From the NCBI RefSeq assembly GCF_005298075.1, contig NZ_SZZH01000001.1, positions 2,108,001 to 2,172,000 of the forward strand: 64,000 bases of DNA, given 5' to 3'. Of the stretch, positions 49,424-58,753 are shown one piece after another. Every line of letters begins with the position of its first letter. Positions within the stretch are counted from its first letter, which is position 1. The position numbers and the translations under genes were made by a program. The notes under the pieces are model-generated. The model saw only the letters and a list, made by a program, of their open reading frames with translations. It did no database searches and was not told where the DNA came from. The DNA comes from Nakamurella flava. Its GTDB lineage: Bacteria; Actinomycetota; Actinomycetes; Mycobacteriales; Nakamurellaceae.

Positions 49424-51124
49424 ATGGCCGACCTGTTCGAGGACTATCCCTTCGGCCGGGCGTGGGATGAGATGTTCTCCGCCCCGGGCCAGATACGACC
49501 CGCGTACGAGGGGGTGTTCTCCGCCCTCCAGCAGTTGGACGCCGCCGATCTCACGGCGCGCGCCGACATCATGGGGCGCACCTTCCTCGACCAGGGCATC
49601 ACCTTCGCCCTCGGCGGGGTCGAACGTCCCTTCCCCCTCGACCTCATCCCGCGGATCGTCACGGCGGCCGAGTGGCGGGTCGTCGAGCAGGGCGTCCCGC
49701 AACGGGTCCGGGCCCTGGAGGCATTCCTGGCCGACGTCTACGGGGCCGGTCGCATCTTCGCCGACGGTGTCGTCCCCCGGCGGCTCATCACCACCTCGCC
49801 GCACTTCCACCGCCAGGTGTTCGGGATGAGCGCCCAGGACGGCGCGCGCATCGTGATCTCCGGGGTCGACCTCATCCGGGACGAGGACGGCGGCTTCCGC
49901 GTCCTGGAGGACAACGTCCGCATCCCGTCCGGGGTGTCCTACGTCCTGGAGAACCGGCAGGCCGTGGCCCAGGTGCTGTCCGAGGCCGGGGCCGACCACG
50001 AGGTGCGCCCGGTCTCGGAGTACCCCGGCCGCCTGCTGGCCGCGCTGCGCGCCGTGGCCCCCTGGAACGTCACCGATCCGACGGTCGTCGTGCTCACCCC
50101 GGGCGTCTACAACTCGGCGTACTTCGAGCACACCCTGCTGGCCCGTGAGATGGGCGTCGAGCTGGCCGAGGGACGCGACCTGATCTGCCGGAACAACCGC
50201 GTCTACCTGCGCACCACCTCCAGCGAGATGCCGGTGCACGTCATCTACCGCCGCGTCGACGACGACTTCCTGGACCCGGTCCAGTTCAAGGCCGACTCGC
50301 TGCTCGGCGTGCCCGGGCTGGTGAACGCGGCGCGGGCCGGCAACCTGACCATCGCCAACGCGGTGGGCAACGGCATCGCCGACGACAAGCTCGTCTACAC
50401 CTACGTGCCCGACATCATCCGGTACTACCTCGCCGAGGAACCCATCCTGAAGAACGTCGACACCTACCGCATGGAGGTGCCGGACCACCGCGAGTACGCC
50501 CTGGAACACCTGGCCGAGCTGGTCCTCAAGCCGGTCGACGGGTCCGGTGGCAAGGGCATCGTCATCGGGTCGCAGGCCGACTCGTCGACACTGGCCAAGG
50601 CCCGGACGACGGTGCTGGAGAACCCGCGCGGCTGGATCGCCCAGCGGGAGATCGCGCTGTCCACCGTCCCGACGCTCATCGGCGACAAGATGCGACCCCG
50701 GCACGTCGACCTGCGGCCGTTCGCCGTCAACAACGGCAACGACGTGTGGGTGCTGCCCGGCGGGCTGACCCGGGTGGCGCTGCCCGAGGGCGAGCTGGTG
50801 GTCAACTCCTCACAGGGCGGCGGCTCCAAGGACACCTGGGTGCTCTCCGCACCTCCGGCCGCCGAGCCGTTCACCGCCGCGCCGCCCAGCGGGGCGGCCG
50901 ACGCCACCCAGGTGCTGCCCGTATTCACCGAGGGCAGCATGAGCCAGAGCATGGGTGGCGGGATGAGCCAGACCATGGGCGGCATGAGCCAGACCATGGG
51001 CGGCGCGTTCGACCCGATGGTGCAGGCGCCGTCGTCCGACACGGGTCTGCGAACCCAGCACGAACAACAACAACAGGTGCGTCCCGACGACACCACGCCC
51101 GAGAACCCGGTGACGCCATGCTGA
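49424..51124 (+). CDS. circularly permuted ATP-grasp protein (predicted peptide/amide ligase)
   Basis: 566 residues from the ATG at 49424. An ATG at 49298, overlapping the isomerase stop, would add 42 residues of unlikely sequence. The family start MADLFEDYPFGRAWDEMF is followed by ERPFPLDLIPRIV, RVLEDNVRIPSGVSYVLENR (permuted catalytic core), TPGVYNSAYFEHTLLAREMG and LVLKPVDGSGGKGIVIG (ATP-binding loop), then HVDLRPFAVNN and GSKDTWVL. Such proteins are predicted ATP-dependent ligases joining carboxyl and amino groups, always found with Alpha-E and transglutaminase-like partners, as here; substrate unknown. The last 70 residues are an unusual tail with MSQSMGG/MSQTMGG repeats and a Gln run. 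Overlaps the next gene by seven bases. Confidence 0.85.
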   Translation: MADLFEDYPFGRAWDEMFSAPGQIRPAYEGVFSALQQLDAADLTARADIMGRTFLDQGITFALGGVERPFPLDLIPRIVTAAEWRVVEQGVPQRVRALEAFLADVYGAGRIFADGVVPRRLITTSPHFHRQVFGMSAQDGARIVISGVDLIRDEDGGFRVLEDNVRIPSGVSYVLENRQAVAQVLSEAGADHEVRPVSEYPGRLLAALRAVAPWNVTDPTVVVLTPGVYNSAYFEHTLLAREMGVELAEGRDLICRNNRVYLRTTSSEMPVHVIYRRVDDDFLDPVQFKADSLLGVPGLVNAARAGNLTIANAVGNGIADDKLVYTYVPDIIRYYLAEEPILKNVDTYRMEVPDHREYALEHLAELVLKPVDGSGGKGIVIGSQADSSTLAKARTTVLENPRGWIAQREIALSTVPTLIGDKMRPRHVDLRPFAVNNGNDVWVLPGGLTRVALPEGELVVNSSQGGGSKDTWVLSAPPAAEPFTAAPPSGAADATQVLPVFTEGSMSQSMGGGMSQTMGGMSQTMGGAFDPMVQAPSSDTGLRTQHEQQQQVRPDDTTPENPVTPC

Positions 51125-52092
51125 GTCGGATCGCCGAGTCGCTCTACTGGCTGGGCCGCCACCAGGAGCGGGCCGACTGCACCGCGCGCATCCTGGACAC
51201 CTACCTGCACCTGCTGCCCGCCGGCTCGTGGCAGTCCGACCACCAGGTCATCCGCTCGCTGCTGGACTCCATGGGCCTGGCCGACGACGACGCGGTCGGC
51301 TCCGACGCCCACGCCGACTCCGGGCAGCTGGTCCGCACCCTGGTCTTCGACCGGGAGAAGGCCTCCTCGGTGGCCGGCGCGCTGGCCGCGGCCCGGGAGA
51401 ACGCCCGCGGGGTCCGCGACGCCATCCCGCTGGACGTCTGGGAGTGCCTGAACGTCACCTGGCACGGACTGCGTGCCCGGGAGACCGGCCTGGCCGGCCC
51501 GCACCAGTTCCTGCGCTGGGTCGGCGAGCGGTGCGCGATGGCCAACGGCCTGGTGTCGGAGGTGATGAGCCACGACGAGGGCTGGCACTTCCTGGTCCTC
51601 GGACGCTCGCTGGAGCGGGCCGACATGACGATCCGGTTGCTGGCCGCCGCCGAGTCCGAGACCGGTTCGGTACCGCCCTGGCGGGCCCTGGTCAGCGCCT
51701 GCGGCGGGTGGGAGCCGTACGTGCGCTCCTACGGCGGGACCATCGGTCAGCGCACGGCGACCGAATTCGTGCTGCTCGACCGGCAGTTCCCACGCTCGGT
51801 GCTGCGCGCGCTGACCGTGGCCGAGTCCTCGCTGGGCGAACTGGAGGCCGCGGGCTCGGCGCAGCACCGCGACCCGCGACGGGACCCGTCGTCGGCCCGC
51901 CGGATCGTCGGACGCACCCGGACCAGCCTGGACTACCGGACCGGCACCGAACTCGCCGCCGACCGCGAGGCCCTGCTGTCCTCGCTGCAGCGCACCGTCT
52001 ACAGCGCACACACCGCGGTCACCCGCTCGTTCTTCCGCCGGGAGGACGCCGTGACCTGGGCGAACATCGGAGCAGACGGAGGGGCAGCATGA
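51118..52092 (+). CDS. Alpha-E domain-containing protein
   Basis: 324 residues, ATG inside the end of the ATP-grasp gene. The start MLSRIAESLYWLGRHQERAD is the diagnostic motif of the all-helical Alpha-E domain, rich in conserved Glu and Arg. Further segments are FDREKASSVAGALAAARENARGVRDAIP, HFLVLGRSLERADMTIRLLAA and LLDRQFPRSVLRALTVAESSLGEL. A family partner of permuted ATP-grasp enzymes whose biochemical role is unknown; it may form a complex with the ligase. Translationally coupled on both sides. Confidence 0.88.
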   Translation: MLSRIAESLYWLGRHQERADCTARILDTYLHLLPAGSWQSDHQVIRSLLDSMGLADDDAVGSDAHADSGQLVRTLVFDREKASSVAGALAAARENARGVRDAIPLDVWECLNVTWHGLRARETGLAGPHQFLRWVGERCAMANGLVSEVMSHDEGWHFLVLGRSLERADMTIRLLAAAESETGSVPPWRALVSACGGWEPYVRSYGGTIGQRTATEFVLLDRQFPRSVLRALTVAESSLGELEAAGSAQHRDPRRDPSSARRIVGRTRTSLDYRTGTELAADREALLSSLQRTVYSAHTAVTRSFFRREDAVTWANIGADGGAA

Positions 52093-53012
52093 CCGCGCCG
52101 ACCACCCCGGAGATCTGGCGACTGCTGATCGTCCACCGGACGGTGCTGACCTACCCGGACACGGTGACGACCTCGTACAACGAGGTGCGCATGCAGCCCA
52201 TTGACGAGCCGGGGCAGGCGGTGCTGTCCAGCCGGCTCGAGCTCGAGCCCTTCGAGGGCGTCCTGTCCTACCAGGACTACTTCGGCACCCGGGTTTCGGC
52301 GTTCGACATCCACCGGCCGCATCGCCATCTGTCGGTGACCTCGACCACCACCGTCGAGACGTTCGCGCAGAGCAGCGGGATCTGGTCCCCCGCCCCCGCC
52401 CCGTCGGCGTCGGGGTGGAGCGACCCGGCCCCACCGGCCGACCCGCTCGGCTGGGACGAGCTGGCCGGGTCCGGCTGCGCCGACCGGTTCGAGGAGTTCC
52501 TGACCTCCACGCCGCTCACCCAGCTGGACGACGAACTCGTCGGTATCGCGACGGAAATGCAGGCCAGCGCAACCTCTCCGGCTGCCGCGGCCGCCGCGGT
52601 GACCGACTGGGTGCACCGCACCCTGAAGTACGAGGGCGGCAGCACCGGCGTGCACACCTCCGCCGCCGAGGCCTACCACGCGCGGCGCGGCGTCTGCCAG
52701 GACATCTCGCACCTGGCCATCGGCCTGCTCCGCCACATGGGCATCCCCACCCGGTACGTGTCCGGCTACCTGCACCCCGATCCGGCCGCCCCGATCGGCA
52801 AGCAGGTCACCGGCGAGTCGCACGCCTGGATCGAGTGGTGGAACGGCACCTGGAACGCCTTCGACCCCACGAATCTGTCGGCGCCGAGCCAGGCCCACGT
52901 CGTCGTCGGGCGGGGCCGCGACTACCGCGATGTCGCCCCGGTCAAGGGCGTCTACGCCGGGCCGGACGCGACCGGGAACGAGGTCTCGGTTCGGGTCACC
53001 CGACTGAGGTAG
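52089..53012 (+). CDS. transglutaminase-like cysteine protease family protein
   Basis: 307 residues; ATG overlaps the Alpha-E stop (ATGA). The N-terminal beta domain (LLIVHRTVLTYPDTVTTSYNEVRMQP) is the usual bacterial transglutaminase N-domain. The catalytic core has Cys203 in RRGVCQDISHLAIGLLRHMG, His245 in GESHAWIEWW and Asp259 in FDPTN. Residues about 100-125 are a Pro/Ser-rich insert. No signal peptide is seen, so it is cytoplasmic. In this conserved trio it is thought to hydrolyse or transfer the peptide bond made or used by the ATP-grasp partner. A hairpin ends the operon. Confidence 0.88.
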   Translation: MTAPTTPEIWRLLIVHRTVLTYPDTVTTSYNEVRMQPIDEPGQAVLSSRLELEPFEGVLSYQDYFGTRVSAFDIHRPHRHLSVTSTTTVETFAQSSGIWSPAPAPSASGWSDPAPPADPLGWDELAGSGCADRFEEFLTSTPLTQLDDELVGIATEMQASATSPAAAAAAVTDWVHRTLKYEGGSTGVHTSAAEAYHARRGVCQDISHLAIGLLRHMGIPTRYVSGYLHPDPAAPIGKQVTGESHAWIEWWNGTWNAFDPTNLSAPSQAHVVVGRGRDYRDVAPVKGVYAGPDATGNEVSVRVTRLR

Positions 53013-53023
53013 GCACCTTCGCG

Positions 53024-53050
53024 GACCGTCCGCCGGCTCGGCGGACGGTC
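53024..53050 (+). terminator. hairpin terminator after the ATP-grasp/Alpha-E/transglutaminase operon
   Basis: GACCGTCCGCC and GGCGGACGGTC are exact 11-base complements with loop GGCTC, 11 bases past the stop. Confidence 0.65.
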
Positions 53051-53253
53051 ACCCGGGCGGGCGACGCCGCGTCGGACGGTCGGCCACGGGATCCGTTAGC
53101 ACCGCTGTGCGGTGCTCGGCGGCGCGGACGGCGTCGTAGAGTCGATCACGCAGCACCCGGCGTCGCGCTGACCGAGCCCCGCAGGACGGGCCCCCGTTCG
53201 TGGTCGTGACGGGTGCGCAGGCCAGCGCCCGTCGACCTGTGGAGGACCCACCG

Positions 53254-55104
53254 ATGACCGCACCCGGGACGGGCGCCAGCAGCGGCCTGCTCAGCGAGCA
53301 GTCGCCCTCGTTCGGACACCTCTTCCTGGCCCGGGTGGCGGCGACGCCGGACCGGCCCGCCTACCAGTACCTGCGGGGCGGCGACTGGGAGACGATCACC
53401 TACGCGCAGACCCGGGACCGGGTCACCCGCCTGGCCGCCGGGCTGATCGATCTCGGCGTGCAGGCCCAGGACCGGGTGGCCATCGCCTCGGCGACGCGCA
53501 TCGAATGGATCCTGGCCGACCTCGCCGTGGTGTGCGCCGGGGCGGCGACCACGTCCATCTATCCGACGACGACGGCCGAGGACGTCGCGTACATCCTCGG
53601 CGATTCGGGTTCGGTAGTGGCGATCGTCGAGAACGCCGAGCAACTCGACAAGATCCGTCGGGCCGACCTGCCCGCGCTCCGAGCCGTCGTGCTCTTCGAC
53701 GCCGACGGCGTACCGCTCACCGAAGGCGATCCGGGCGACGGTCTGCGACTGCTGTCGCTGGACCAGCTCTCCGCACTCGGCGCCGCCCGCCTGACCCGCG
53801 AGACCGACCTCATCGAGCGTCGCCTCGACGGCATCGACGGCGAGTCGCTGGCCACCCTGATCTACACCTCCGGCACGACCGGCCGCCCCAAGGGCGTGCG
53901 CCTGGTGCACGCCAACTGGATGTACGAGGGCCGCGCCGTCGCCGCCCTGCACATCCTGTCCGAGAACGACGTCCAGTACCTGTGGCTGCCGCTGTCCCAC
54001 GTGCTGGGCAAGGTGCTCACCGCCCTGCAACTCGAACTCGGGTTCTCCACCGCGGTCGACGGCGACCTCACCAAGATCGTCGAGAACCTGGCCGTCGTCC
54101 GGCCGACGTTCATGGGTGGCGCCCCTCGCATCTTCGAGAAGGTCAGGGCCAAGGTCACTCTCACCGCCCAGGGGCACGGCGGCCCGAAGGCGAAGATCTT
54201 CGACTGGGCGATCGGCGTCGGCGTCCGGGCCGTCCGCCTGCGCCAGCAGGGCCGCTCCCCCGGCCCGTTGCACAAGGCCCAGCTGGCGCTGGCCGACAAG
54301 CTGGTCTACGGCACCATCCGGGAACGCCTCGGCGGGCGGATCCGCTTCTTCGTCTCCGGTTCGGCCCCGTTGGCCGCCGACGTCGCCGAGTGGTTCGACG
54401 CCGTCGGCATGCGCATCCTCGAGGGCTACGGCCTGACCGAGACCAGCGGTCCGGTGTCGGTCAACCTGCCCAAGGACACCCGCATCGGCACGGTCGGGCC
54501 GCCGCTGCCCGGCACCGAGTTCGGCATCGCCGAGGACGGCGAGATCCTCGTCCGCGGCGGCAGTGTCATGCGCGGCTACCACGGCAACGACGAGGCCACG
54601 GCCGAGGTGCTGACCGAGGACGGCTGGTTCCACACCGGTGACATCGGTGAACTGCTCGACGGCTACCTGCGGGTCACCGACCGCAAGAAGGACCTCATCA
54701 AGACTTCGGGTGGCAAGTACGTCGCCCCCCAGAAGATCGAAGTGCTGTTCAAGGCCGACTTCCCCTACGCCAGTCAGATCGTGGTGCACGGGGACGGTCG
54801 CAAATTCGTCTCCGCGATCATCACCCTCGACCCGGAGATGATCACCGACTGGGCCGGCCAGAACGGGTTGGGCGACAGATCCCACGCGGAGCTGGCGGAC
54901 GAGCCGGCCGTGCAGAAGCTGGTGCAGGACGCGGTGGACCAGCTCAACGGCAAGCTGGAGCGGTGGGAGACGGTGAAGAAGTTCATCGTCCTCGACCGGG
55001 ATCTGCAGATCGAGGACGGCGAGATGACCCCCTCGATGAAGGTGCGCCGGCGGGCCGTGGAGGCGAAGTTCGCCTCCGACCTGGACAAGCTCTACCAGGA
55101 TTGA
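53254..55104 (+). CDS. long-chain fatty acid--CoA ligase
   Basis: 616 residues; ATG preceded by GGAGGA. It activates long-chain fatty acids through acyl-AMP to acyl-CoA. Motifs: IYTSGTTGRPKGVRLVHANW (P-loop), YLWLPLSHVLGKVL, FMGGAPRIFEKV, the RIRFFVSGSAPLAADVAEWF region, EGYGLTETSGPVSVNLP, DGWFHTGDIGELLDGYLRVTDRKKDLIKTSGGKYVAP and EMTPSMKVRRRAVEAKF. Length and motifs fit the FadD15-like, AMP-binding long-chain ligases of actinobacteria. It stands alone and converges on the signal peptidase-LamG gene with six bases between the stops. Confidence 0.92.
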   Translation: MTAPGTGASSGLLSEQSPSFGHLFLARVAATPDRPAYQYLRGGDWETITYAQTRDRVTRLAAGLIDLGVQAQDRVAIASATRIEWILADLAVVCAGAATTSIYPTTTAEDVAYILGDSGSVVAIVENAEQLDKIRRADLPALRAVVLFDADGVPLTEGDPGDGLRLLSLDQLSALGAARLTRETDLIERRLDGIDGESLATLIYTSGTTGRPKGVRLVHANWMYEGRAVAALHILSENDVQYLWLPLSHVLGKVLTALQLELGFSTAVDGDLTKIVENLAVVRPTFMGGAPRIFEKVRAKVTLTAQGHGGPKAKIFDWAIGVGVRAVRLRQQGRSPGPLHKAQLALADKLVYGTIRERLGGRIRFFVSGSAPLAADVAEWFDAVGMRILEGYGLTETSGPVSVNLPKDTRIGTVGPPLPGTEFGIAEDGEILVRGGSVMRGYHGNDEATAEVLTEDGWFHTGDIGELLDGYLRVTDRKKDLIKTSGGKYVAPQKIEVLFKADFPYASQIVVHGDGRKFVSAIITLDPEMITDWAGQNGLGDRSHAELADEPAVQKLVQDAVDQLNGKLERWETVKKFIVLDRDLQIEDGEMTPSMKVRRRAVEAKFASDLDKLYQD

Positions 55105-55110
55105 GCCTGC

Positions 55111-58023
55111 TCAGGGGCCTGAGCGGGACGCGAAGATCGTCGAGATCTGGCTGGCCGACAGCGCGGTCGAGTAGAACGCGACGTCGGCGAGCGACCCGGC
55201 CAGGGTGTTCGACGGCGGGGCGCTGGGCCAGTTGGCGAGGGTGTCCCAGCCGACCCGCCAGTAACCGGTCCGGTTGTCGGCCGAGACGGCTGAACTTGTA
55301 GCCACCCGGGTGCCGTCGACCCACAGTGCGGTGCCGGCGGCCGTCTGGGTGGCGACCAGCAGATGCCACTGCCCGTCGTTGTATGACCGGGTGGTCTTCA
55401 GTTCGGTGAGGCCGCCGGAGGCCTTGACCCCGAACACGACCTGACCGGTGGCGGTGAGGAACAGGTGCCGGTCGGAGTTCGTGGACACGCCGGTCGTCGT
55501 GCCGGAGAAGCCGGCCACCCGCCCGCCGGTGGTGCTGGTCGTCCGCACCCAGGCCGAGATCGAGTAGACCGTCGGGTTGGTCAGGGCGACCGGCGCGGAG
55601 ACGAACGGCGTGCTGCCGGACAGCGTGACCCCCGCACTGCCGTCCCGCTGGCACGGGCCGGCCGCTCCGAAGGTGAACATCGACGGGGTCTGGTAGGTAC
55701 CGGCGCGACCGTTCCCGGAGGAGTCCGCGGCGACGCTGGAGCCGGTGGTCTGGTTGAGCCGGTAGAAGGCCCACGGCGCGGCTGCCGTGACCGCCGCCGC
55801 GCAGCTGGCGGGAATGGCTGCGGCCGTGAACATCTGGCTCACCTGGGTGGCGGTCAGGGCGGTGCCGTAGACTGCCGCGTCGGCCACCGAGCCGGCCAGG
55901 AACCGGCTGGTCGGCTGGTCCGGCCAGGAGTCGAAGTTCCCGGCTCCGACCCGCCAGTAGCCGGTGTAGTTCTGGCTCCCGGTCACGGTGTTGGACCCCA
56001 CCTGGACGCCGTCCACCCACAGCCGCATGCCGGCGCTCGACTGGCTGGCCGCCACCTGGTGCCAGGCGCCGTCGTTGTAGGACGCGTTGCTGGTCAGGGT
56101 GTTGAAGGCCCCGCCGAAGGTGCCGAACACCACCCGACCGGCGTTGTTGAGGTAGATCATGCGGTCGTAGTCGGTCGGGGTGCCGACCGAGGTGTTGCCG
56201 AAACCGATCAGCAGTCCACCTCCGGCCGTCGTCGTGCGGAACCACACCGACAGGCTGTACGTGGTCGGATTGGTGACCGCGGTGCTGGTCGACACGTATC
56301 CCGTGGTGCCGTCCAGGGTGATGCCCGTCTGGCCCGAGCAGGCCGCGGGCACCGAGTACGTGATGCCGCCCTGGTATGTCGCGGAGCGGTTGTTGCCGGA
56401 GGAGTCCAGTGCGAGCGACGGTCCCCCCTCGTCTAGGCGGTAGAACTCGAACGGCGACGCGGACCGCACGGCGGATGCGCATCCGCCGGGCGGCGCGGCC
56501 GCCGCGTACTCGGCCGCGGCGTCGCCGGGGCTCAACGCCGTTCCGTAGAACGCGGCCCCGGCCACGGTGCCGGCGAAGTAGTTCCCGGTGCCCGCCCCCC
56601 AGTTGGCGGAGAAGGCGGCGTAACCGATCCGCCAGTAGCCGGCGAAGTTCTCGGCGCCGGTCTCCCCGTCGCTCGCGTCGAGGACGCCGTCGACGTAGAT
56701 CCGTTTGCCCACGGCGGACTGGGTGGCGATGACCTGGTGCCATTGCCCGTCGTTGTACTGGCCCTGGGTGGTCAGGGTGCGGACGGCACCGGGATAGGTG
56801 CCGAACACCAGGCGGCCGCTGGTGTCCATCCAGGTGATGCGATCCATCTGGCTGCCGCCGCCGGTCCGCGCGGCCACGAGGCCGGTGAGGAAACCACCGC
56901 TGGTGGTGGTGGTCCGGAACCAGATCCCGGTGGAGTAGGTCGTCGGGTTGGCGACCTGGGTGGCGGTGGACACCCACCCGTTGCTTCCGTCCAGGGTGAC
57001 GGCTCTGCTCCCGCCCGCACACGGACCCGCCACCCCGTAGGCGACCCCGGTACCGAGCAGGTTGGTGCGATAGGTGCCGTTGCCGCCGGTACCCGACGAG
57101 TTCGCCGCCGTCGGCGGACCGTTCTCGTCGAGCCGGAAGTACTGGCCGGGTGAGCGCGCGAGGACGGCGCTGTCGCAGGTGAAATCGCTCGCCGACGCGT
57201 ACGAGTTCGTCGGCGCCGCGGTGGTCGACGACCAGGCGGCCTGTGCGTCGACCGTGGTCGTCACGGCCGCGCCGACCACGACGACGACCGCCACAGCGGC
57301 GAGGTGGCTGCTGACCGAGGTTCGCGGCGCTCGTCGCGTATAGGCCGGGGGCTCGTACGACGAGGGACGCCCGACCACCGGTCGGGCCGCGGATGGCAGA
57401 ACCCGGCCGCCACCGCCGGGCGGCGCGTGGTTCCCCGGGGTCCCACCGGGCCGTTGGCGCTCATCGGTCCGCCGCCGGTCGAGCCTGGCCAGCCAACCGA
57501 GGGCGGCGGTCATGACGACGGTCAGACCGAGGGCGGACCAACGGTTCTCAGCGAGCCACACCACGGGCGCACCGACCCACGGCACCCGCAGGACGGCCAC
57601 GCCGCGGACGGCGGACGGGTCGACCGGAGTGGAGTCGGGGTCGGCGTTCGCGTCGCCCTTGAGGATGAGCTGACCGGTATCGGTGATGTGGTCCAGCCGG
57701 TGCAGCCGGAGCCGGCCGACGTGATCGGGGTCGGCCACGAGAAGGACCTGCCCGATCTGCCAGGACCCGGGCTCGACGGGCCGGGCGACGACCACGTCGC
57801 CGGCGACGATCCGGGGTTCCATGGACCCGGTCATCACGTCGGTCGGCTGCCATCCGATCCCCGCCGGCAGGACCACCCACACCAGCAGACCGATCGGCAA
57901 CAACAGCAGCATGCGGGCCACCGTGGCCGCCAGGACGCGGACCCACTCGGTCCCCCCGGCCGGGCTCGCGGGCTCCGCACCGCCGGTGGGATGCCCTGAG
58001 CGAGCGGTCGTCAGCCCCTTCAC
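55111..58023 (-). CDS. SipW-type signal peptidase fused to a signal-peptide-like segment and three LamG modules
   Basis: 970 residues in one frame from a GTG preceded by GAAGGA. Residues 30-58 are a membrane segment, followed by the S26B signal peptidase core: TGSMEPRIVAGDVV with Ser67, LHRLDHI with His108, and KGDANADPD with the acidic residue; the second membrane helix is about 163-180. A Pro/Arg-rich linker leads to a third hydrophobic segment (240-258) ending DAQAAWSSTT, which resembles the processing site of the neighbouring TasA-like protein (SYAAFSSTT). Three LamG-like (concanavalin A-like) modules follow, starting near Cys283, 515 and 740. Each has YRLDE/YRLNQ, a WVRTT/WFRTT segment, YNDGQWH and VDG motifs. 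I infer that the enzyme half cuts its own LamG half, and the neighbour's product, for export. Confidence 0.82.
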   Translation of the reverse strand: MKGLTTARSGHPTGGAEPASPAGGTEWVRVLAATVARMLLLLPIGLLVWVVLPAGIGWQPTDVMTGSMEPRIVAGDVVVARPVEPGSWQIGQVLLVADPDHVGRLRLHRLDHITDTGQLILKGDANADPDSTPVDPSAVRGVAVLRVPWVGAPVVWLAENRWSALGLTVVMTAALGWLARLDRRRTDERQRPGGTPGNHAPPGGGGRVLPSAARPVVGRPSSYEPPAYTRRAPRTSVSSHLAAVAVVVVVGAAVTTTVDAQAAWSSTTAAPTNSYASASDFTCDSAVLARSPGQYFRLDENGPPTAANSSGTGGNGTYRTNLLGTGVAYGVAGPCAGGSRAVTLDGSNGWVSTATQVANPTTYSTGIWFRTTTTSGGFLTGLVAARTGGGSQMDRITWMDTSGRLVFGTYPGAVRTLTTQGQYNDGQWHQVIATQSAVGKRIYVDGVLDASDGETGAENFAGYWRIGYAAFSANWGAGTGNYFAGTVAGAAFYGTALSPGDAAAEYAAAAPPGGCASAVRSASPFEFYRLDEGGPSLALDSSGNNRSATYQGGITYSVPAACSGQTGITLDGTTGYVSTSTAVTNPTTYSLSVWFRTTTAGGGLLIGFGNTSVGTPTDYDRMIYLNNAGRVVFGTFGGAFNTLTSNASYNDGAWHQVAASQSSAGMRLWVDGVQVGSNTVTGSQNYTGYWRVGAGNFDSWPDQPTSRFLAGSVADAAVYGTALTATQVSQMFTAAAIPASCAAAVTAAAPWAFYRLNQTTGSSVAADSSGNGRAGTYQTPSMFTFGAAGPCQRDGSAGVTLSGSTPFVSAPVALTNPTVYSISAWVRTTSTTGGRVAGFSGTTTGVSTNSDRHLFLTATGQVVFGVKASGGLTELKTTRSYNDGQWHLLVATQTAAGTALWVDGTRVATSSAVSADNRTGYWRVGWDTLANWPSAPPSNTLAGSLADVAFYSTALSASQISTIFASRSGP

Positions 58024-58135
58024 CGTCGATCCTTCTCCTCGGTCTCCCGCTCGGCTCGGTTGACCCCCCGGGTCCACGAGCCGTGGACGTCGCTGATCGG
58101 GGCGGCCGACAGCCGCCCGACCACCGACGTCGTCA

Positions 58136-58753
58136 TCAGGTGTTCTGGGCCTCCCAGGTGAAACCGATGGAGGCGGTTCCGCCCTGGACCGTGTTGGGGG
58201 CCAACGGGTCGACGGTGTAGGTGAACTGGTAGGTCTTGCTCTCCGCGGCCGCACCGGTGGGCGCCCAGGTGGCGGCGGCCGCGGTCGGCGTCCCGCTCGC
58301 GAAGGCGGTCGCGGAGCTGCCGAAGGCGGCCAGGGTGCCGGAGAAGACGCTGCTGTTGGTGGCCTGCGGGGTGAAGCCGGTGCAACCGCCGCCGAAGGAG
58401 CCGCCCGTGCCCTGGACGATCGAGAGGTTGATGCTGCCGGCGAGGTTGTTCGTGGTGGCCGGGCTGGTGCCGTAGAGCTTGACCTGGCTCGGGAGGGATC
58501 CGCTGGACGTCACGACGATGCACTTGGTGCCGGTGGAGCCGGGCTTGAGGTTGGTGGCCGTGAACAAGGCCGTGTTGGCGTCGTCGTCGGAGAGCGCGAC
58601 GGTGCCGGCGCTCCAGTTGTTCGTCGGATTCGACGTGGTGGAACTGAACGCGGCGTACGAGGACTGGGCGACCACGACGGCGCTCAGGCCCAACGCCGCG
58701 GGGATGGTGGCCCACTTGAGCCAGCGGGACACACGGGGGGACGGACGGGACAT
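58136..58753 (-). CDS. TasA/camelysin-like exported protein with SipW-dependent signal peptide
   Basis: 205 residues; ATG preceded by GGAG at seven bases. A basic N-terminus and hydrophobic stretch (ATIPAALGLSAVVVAQSSYA) lead to AAFSSTTSNPTNNWSAG, the hallmark after cleavage by SipW-type peptidases in TasA, CalY and relatives. The rest is Ser/Thr/Gly-rich beta sequence: KPGSTGTKCIVVTSSGSLP, INLSIVQGTGGSFGGGC and the closing GGTASIGFTWEAQNT. Two cysteines may pair outside the cell. It is probably an extracellular fibre or matrix subunit. It lies 112 bases upstream of the signal peptidase-LamG gene on the same strand, so the two likely form one unit. Confidence 0.8.
   Translation of the reverse strand: MSRPSPRVSRWLKWATIPAALGLSAVVVAQSSYAAFSSTTSNPTNNWSAGTVALSDDDANTALFTATNLKPGSTGTKCIVVTSSGSLPSQVKLYGTSPATTNNLAGSINLSIVQGTGGSFGGGCTGFTPQATNSSVFSGTLAAFGSSATAFASGTPTAAAATWAPTGAAAESKTYQFTYTVDPLAPNTVQGGTASIGFTWEAQNT

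Noticed and set aside
53085-53125. Single GTTAGC near a small hairpin before the fatty acid-CoA ligase
   Set aside because: One isolated hexamer without the eight-base repeats is expected by chance, so it was not added to the phasin regulon.
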